A stretch of 8,143 nucleotides of DNA from Actinomycetota bacterium (GTDB lineage: Bacteria > Actinomycetota > Actinomycetes > Streptosporangiales > Streptosporangiaceae): assembly GCA_003168295.1 (NCBI GenBank), contig PMST01000521.1, positions 1 through 8,143 on the forward strand, in the 5' to 3' direction. Of the stretch, positions 6,488 to 8,143 are shown piece after piece. The notes below the pieces were generated by a model. It saw only the letters and a program-made list of their open reading frames with translations, was not told where the DNA came from and did no database searches. The position numbers and the translations under genes are program-made. Each line of letters begins with the position of its first letter. Position 1 is the stretch's first letter.

Positions 6488-8143
6488 GACTCTGCCTCCT
6501 TCTACTCACGAATCTGGTTACCTGCGAGCTACCAGTGAATCTCGCTACTTGTGAGTGTGGGGCCGCGGGCGTCGGTGCGGCCGGCGGCTTGCTGCTGCCG
6601 CGCATGAGGGAGACGACCGCGGCGATCACGCCGAGGGCCGCGGAGACGGCGAAGACGAGGACCAGGCCGTCGTGGAACGGGCCGGAGATGAGGTTCGGGA
6701 AGAACTCCCGCCCGGTGAGCAGGTTCCGGTTCGCCTGCGTCAGCGACGACAGCGCCCCGTACTGCGACAGCAGGTAGTGCACGGGGTTCACGCCGAGCAT
6801 GGCCGCGAACAGGGACGAGACGGGCGGGAGGCTGCCGATCCGCGCGGCGACCTGATGGCTGACGCCGTGCTGGGCGAGGCCGTTGGTGAGGGTATGCGGC
6901 AGGGCGCTGGCCAGGCCCGCGATCATCAGGGAGAAGAACACCCCGATCGACAGCGAGGTGCCGGAGTTCTGGAAGGTGGCTCGCATCCCGGAGGCGACGC
7001 CGCGGTACTCGGCCGGGACGCTCGACATGACCGAGGAGGAGTTCGGCGAGCTGTACATCCCGATGCCCACCCCGTTCAGGGCGATCAGCAGGGCGAACGC
7101 CAGGTACGGGAAGTTCACCGGCAGCACCAGCAGGCCGACGAAGCTCAAGGCGAACAGGAGCATGCCCCCGGAAGCGAACCAGCGCGCCCCGAACCGGTCG
7201 CTCGCGGCGCCGGACAGCGGGCCCGCGACGAAGAACCCGGCCGTCAGCGGCAGCAGGAAGATGCCCGCCCAGAACGGCGTCTGGCTGTAGTCGTAACCGT
7301 GCAACGGCAGCCAGATGCCCTGCAGCCAGATGACCAGAACGAACTGCAGGCCGCCCTGCGCGAGCCGGGCGGTGAACCCGGTGAGGTTGCCGGCCGTGAA
7401 CGCCCTGATCTTGAACAGGCGCAGCTGGAACAGCGGATCCGCGACTCTCCGCTCGATCGCCGCGAACACGGCCAGCAGTACCGCGCCGCCGGCGAGCCCC
7501 GCGACCACCGCCGGATTCGACCAGCCCATCGTGTGGCCGCCGTAGGACTGGATCCCGTAGGTGACCGCGACGAGGATCGCGCTCAGGCCGATCGCGAAGG
7601 TGGCGTTGCCCCACCAGTCGATCCGCGCCGGATGCCGCGCCCCGTTGTCCCGCAGCCGGAAGTACGCCCACAAGGTCCCCGCGATGCCTACCGGGACGTT
7701 CACCCAGAACACCGCCCGCCAGTCCCACGCCGCGAGCAGCCCCCCGGCGGTCAGCCCGATGAACTGCCCGGCGATCCCCGCGACCTGGTTCACGCCCAGG
7801 GCGAAGCCGCGCCGCTCCCGCGGGAACGCGTCGGTCAGGATCGCGGCCGAGTTCGCCGAGAGCATCGAGCCGCCGAAGGCCTGCAGGAAGCGCCAGCCGA
7901 TCAGCCACAGCGCCGCATGCGAACCCGTGAAGGGATCCAGCGACAGCATGATCGAGGCCACCGTGAACACCACGAAGCCCAGGTTGTAGATCCTGACCCG
8001 GCCCAGGATGTCTCCCAGCCGGCCGAGGTTCACCACGAACACCGCCTGCACCAGCCGGTAGCCCATGATCATCCACAGCAGGTAGGCGATGTTCGCCGGC
8101 GCCAGCGGGTCCAGGTGGATACCCCGGAAGATCGCCGGCAGCG
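6267..8143 (-). CDS. MFS efflux transporter, DHA2 (EmrB/QacA) type; N-terminus cut by right edge, 3' end abnormal
   Basis: The frame enters from the right edge with LPAIFRGIHL, so roughly the first helix is missing, and 624 residues are visible. MFS motif A, GRLGDILGRVR (visible residues 40-50), marks the loop between helices 2 and 3. A variant motif C, AGIAGQFIGLTAGG (121-134), has Leu where antiporters usually have Pro. It is followed by WDWRAVFWVNVPVGI, characteristic of 14-helix DHA2 drug or metabolite/proton exporters of the inner membrane. Hydrophobic helices continue to about residue 513 (near 6600), ending AAVVSLMRG. Beyond that come a Pro/Ala linker, the duplicated nine-residue repeat and an Arg-rich tail that is merely the PEBP gene read out of frame. 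The true protein probably ended near 6545 or 6529, where the other two frames have TAG. A one-base indel, or real stop loss, would explain the run-on to 6267. Substrate unknown. Confidence 0.88.
   Translation of the reverse strand, partial: LPAIFRGIHLDPLAPANIAYLLWMIMGYRLVQAVFVVNLGRLGDILGRVRIYNLGFVVFTVASIMLSLDPFTGSHAALWLIGWRFLQAFGGSMLSANSAAILTDAFPRERRGFALGVNQVAGIAGQFIGLTAGGLLAAWDWRAVFWVNVPVGIAGTLWAYFRLRDNGARHPARIDWWGNATFAIGLSAILVAVTYGIQSYGGHTMGWSNPAVVAGLAGGAVLLAVFAAIERRVADPLFQLRLFKIRAFTAGNLTGFTARLAQGGLQFVLVIWLQGIWLPLHGYDYSQTPFWAGIFLLPLTAGFFVAGPLSGAASDRFGARWFASGGMLLFALSFVGLLVLPVNFPYLAFALLIALNGVGIGMYSSPNSSSVMSSVPAEYRGVASGMRATFQNSGTSLSIGVFFSLMIAGLASALPHTLTNGLAQHGVSHQVAARIGSLPPVSSLFAAMLGVNPVHYLLSQYGALSSLTQANRNLLTGREFFPNLISGPFHDGLVLVFAVSAALGVIAAVVSLMRGSSKPPAAPTPAAPHSQVARFTGSSQVTRFVSRRRQSHARKSPRRRTAQPPGRPAHPRLGSPRPVGAGELYPDQPRLRPRGSHPGKTPRPAVRREHLTRPHLDAAASRHR
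6495..6501 (-). promoter_or_regulatory. Strong Shine-Dalgarno AAGGAGG for the PEBP gene
   Basis: On the minus strand AAGGAGG is followed by a 7-nt spacer and ATG 6487. This is the best ribosome binding site in the window. It shows that PEBP translation starts here independently, although the MFS frame reads through. Confidence 0.8.
6502..6555. repeat. Two-copy 27-bp imperfect tandem repeat with nested inverted repeats
   Basis: Unit 1 is 6502-6528 and unit 2 is 6529-6555. They match at 19 of 27 positions, sharing CTAC, GAATCT, TAC, TG and GAG at the same offsets. Read in the MFS frame on the minus strand they give two nine-residue copies, SQVARFTGS and SQVTRFVSR. Nested inverted pairs also occur: ACTCAC (6504-6509) with GTGAGT (6551-6556), and CTGGT (6514-6518) with ACCAG (6531-6535). 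The stretch is A/T-richer than its flanks and lies directly before the PEBP ribosome binding site. It may be a local duplication at the gene junction, a regulator site or an RNA hairpin. Confidence 0.5.

Noticed and set aside
6529..8076. Minus-strand frame of 515 codons overlapping the MFS gene
   Set aside because: It is the neighbouring frame of the MFS gene: Arg/Gly/Pro-rich with no hydrophobic segments, whereas the other frame shows motif A and clear membrane helices. Only its end, TAG at 6531-6529, matters as a possible true MFS stop after a frameshift.

Overview
The window is about 70% G+C or higher by eye, with third codon positions almost always G or C in the real genes. It carries large FtsX-type permeases, a 14-helix-type MFS exporter and a PEBP of the kind common in soil actinomycetes. 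This points to a high-GC actinobacterium, possibly Streptosporangiales or a relative; the family-level placement is only an impression from protein style. No rRNA, tRNA, CRISPR array, complete insertion sequence or origin was seen.

Layout. (1) Positions 1-5217, minus strand: two adjacent genes for FtsX/MacB-type ABC permeases. The upstream one (5217 to 1930) is complete at 1095 residues. The downstream one (1922 to the left edge) is cut at its C-terminus, with 640 residues visible. They are separated by 7 nt, and the second gene's ribosome binding site overlaps the first gene's stop codon, so they are almost certainly cotranscribed and translationally coupled. No ATPase is visible; it would have to lie beyond the left edge or elsewhere. 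(2) Positions 5218-5369: a divergent promoter region. (3) Positions 5370-5696, plus strand: a 108-residue thioredoxin-fold-like protein with a CPNA motif in place of CxxC. (4) Positions 5697-5920: a convergent intergenic stretch with lower GC, a 9-bp inverted repeat that may act as a terminator, and a doubtful small reading frame with a CxxC-CxxC pattern. (5) Positions 5921-8143, minus strand: an MFS (DHA2/EmrB-QacA-type) exporter entering from the right edge, followed by a YbhB/YbcL-type PEBP gene.

How it fits together. The left half encodes an export or envelope-stress type ABC permease pair with large extracellular domains. The right half encodes a drug/metabolite efflux pump with a PEBP gene behind it. 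The thioredoxin-like gene stands alone between them, divergent from the permeases and convergent with the PEBP gene. The most notable sequence-level oddity is at the MFS/PEBP junction. The MFS reading frame has no stop where one is expected and stays open about 220 nt into the PEBP gene, and the junction holds a two-copy 27-bp imperfect tandem repeat. I see no convincing evidence of a wholly new biological system; the findings are modest and are scored accordingly.
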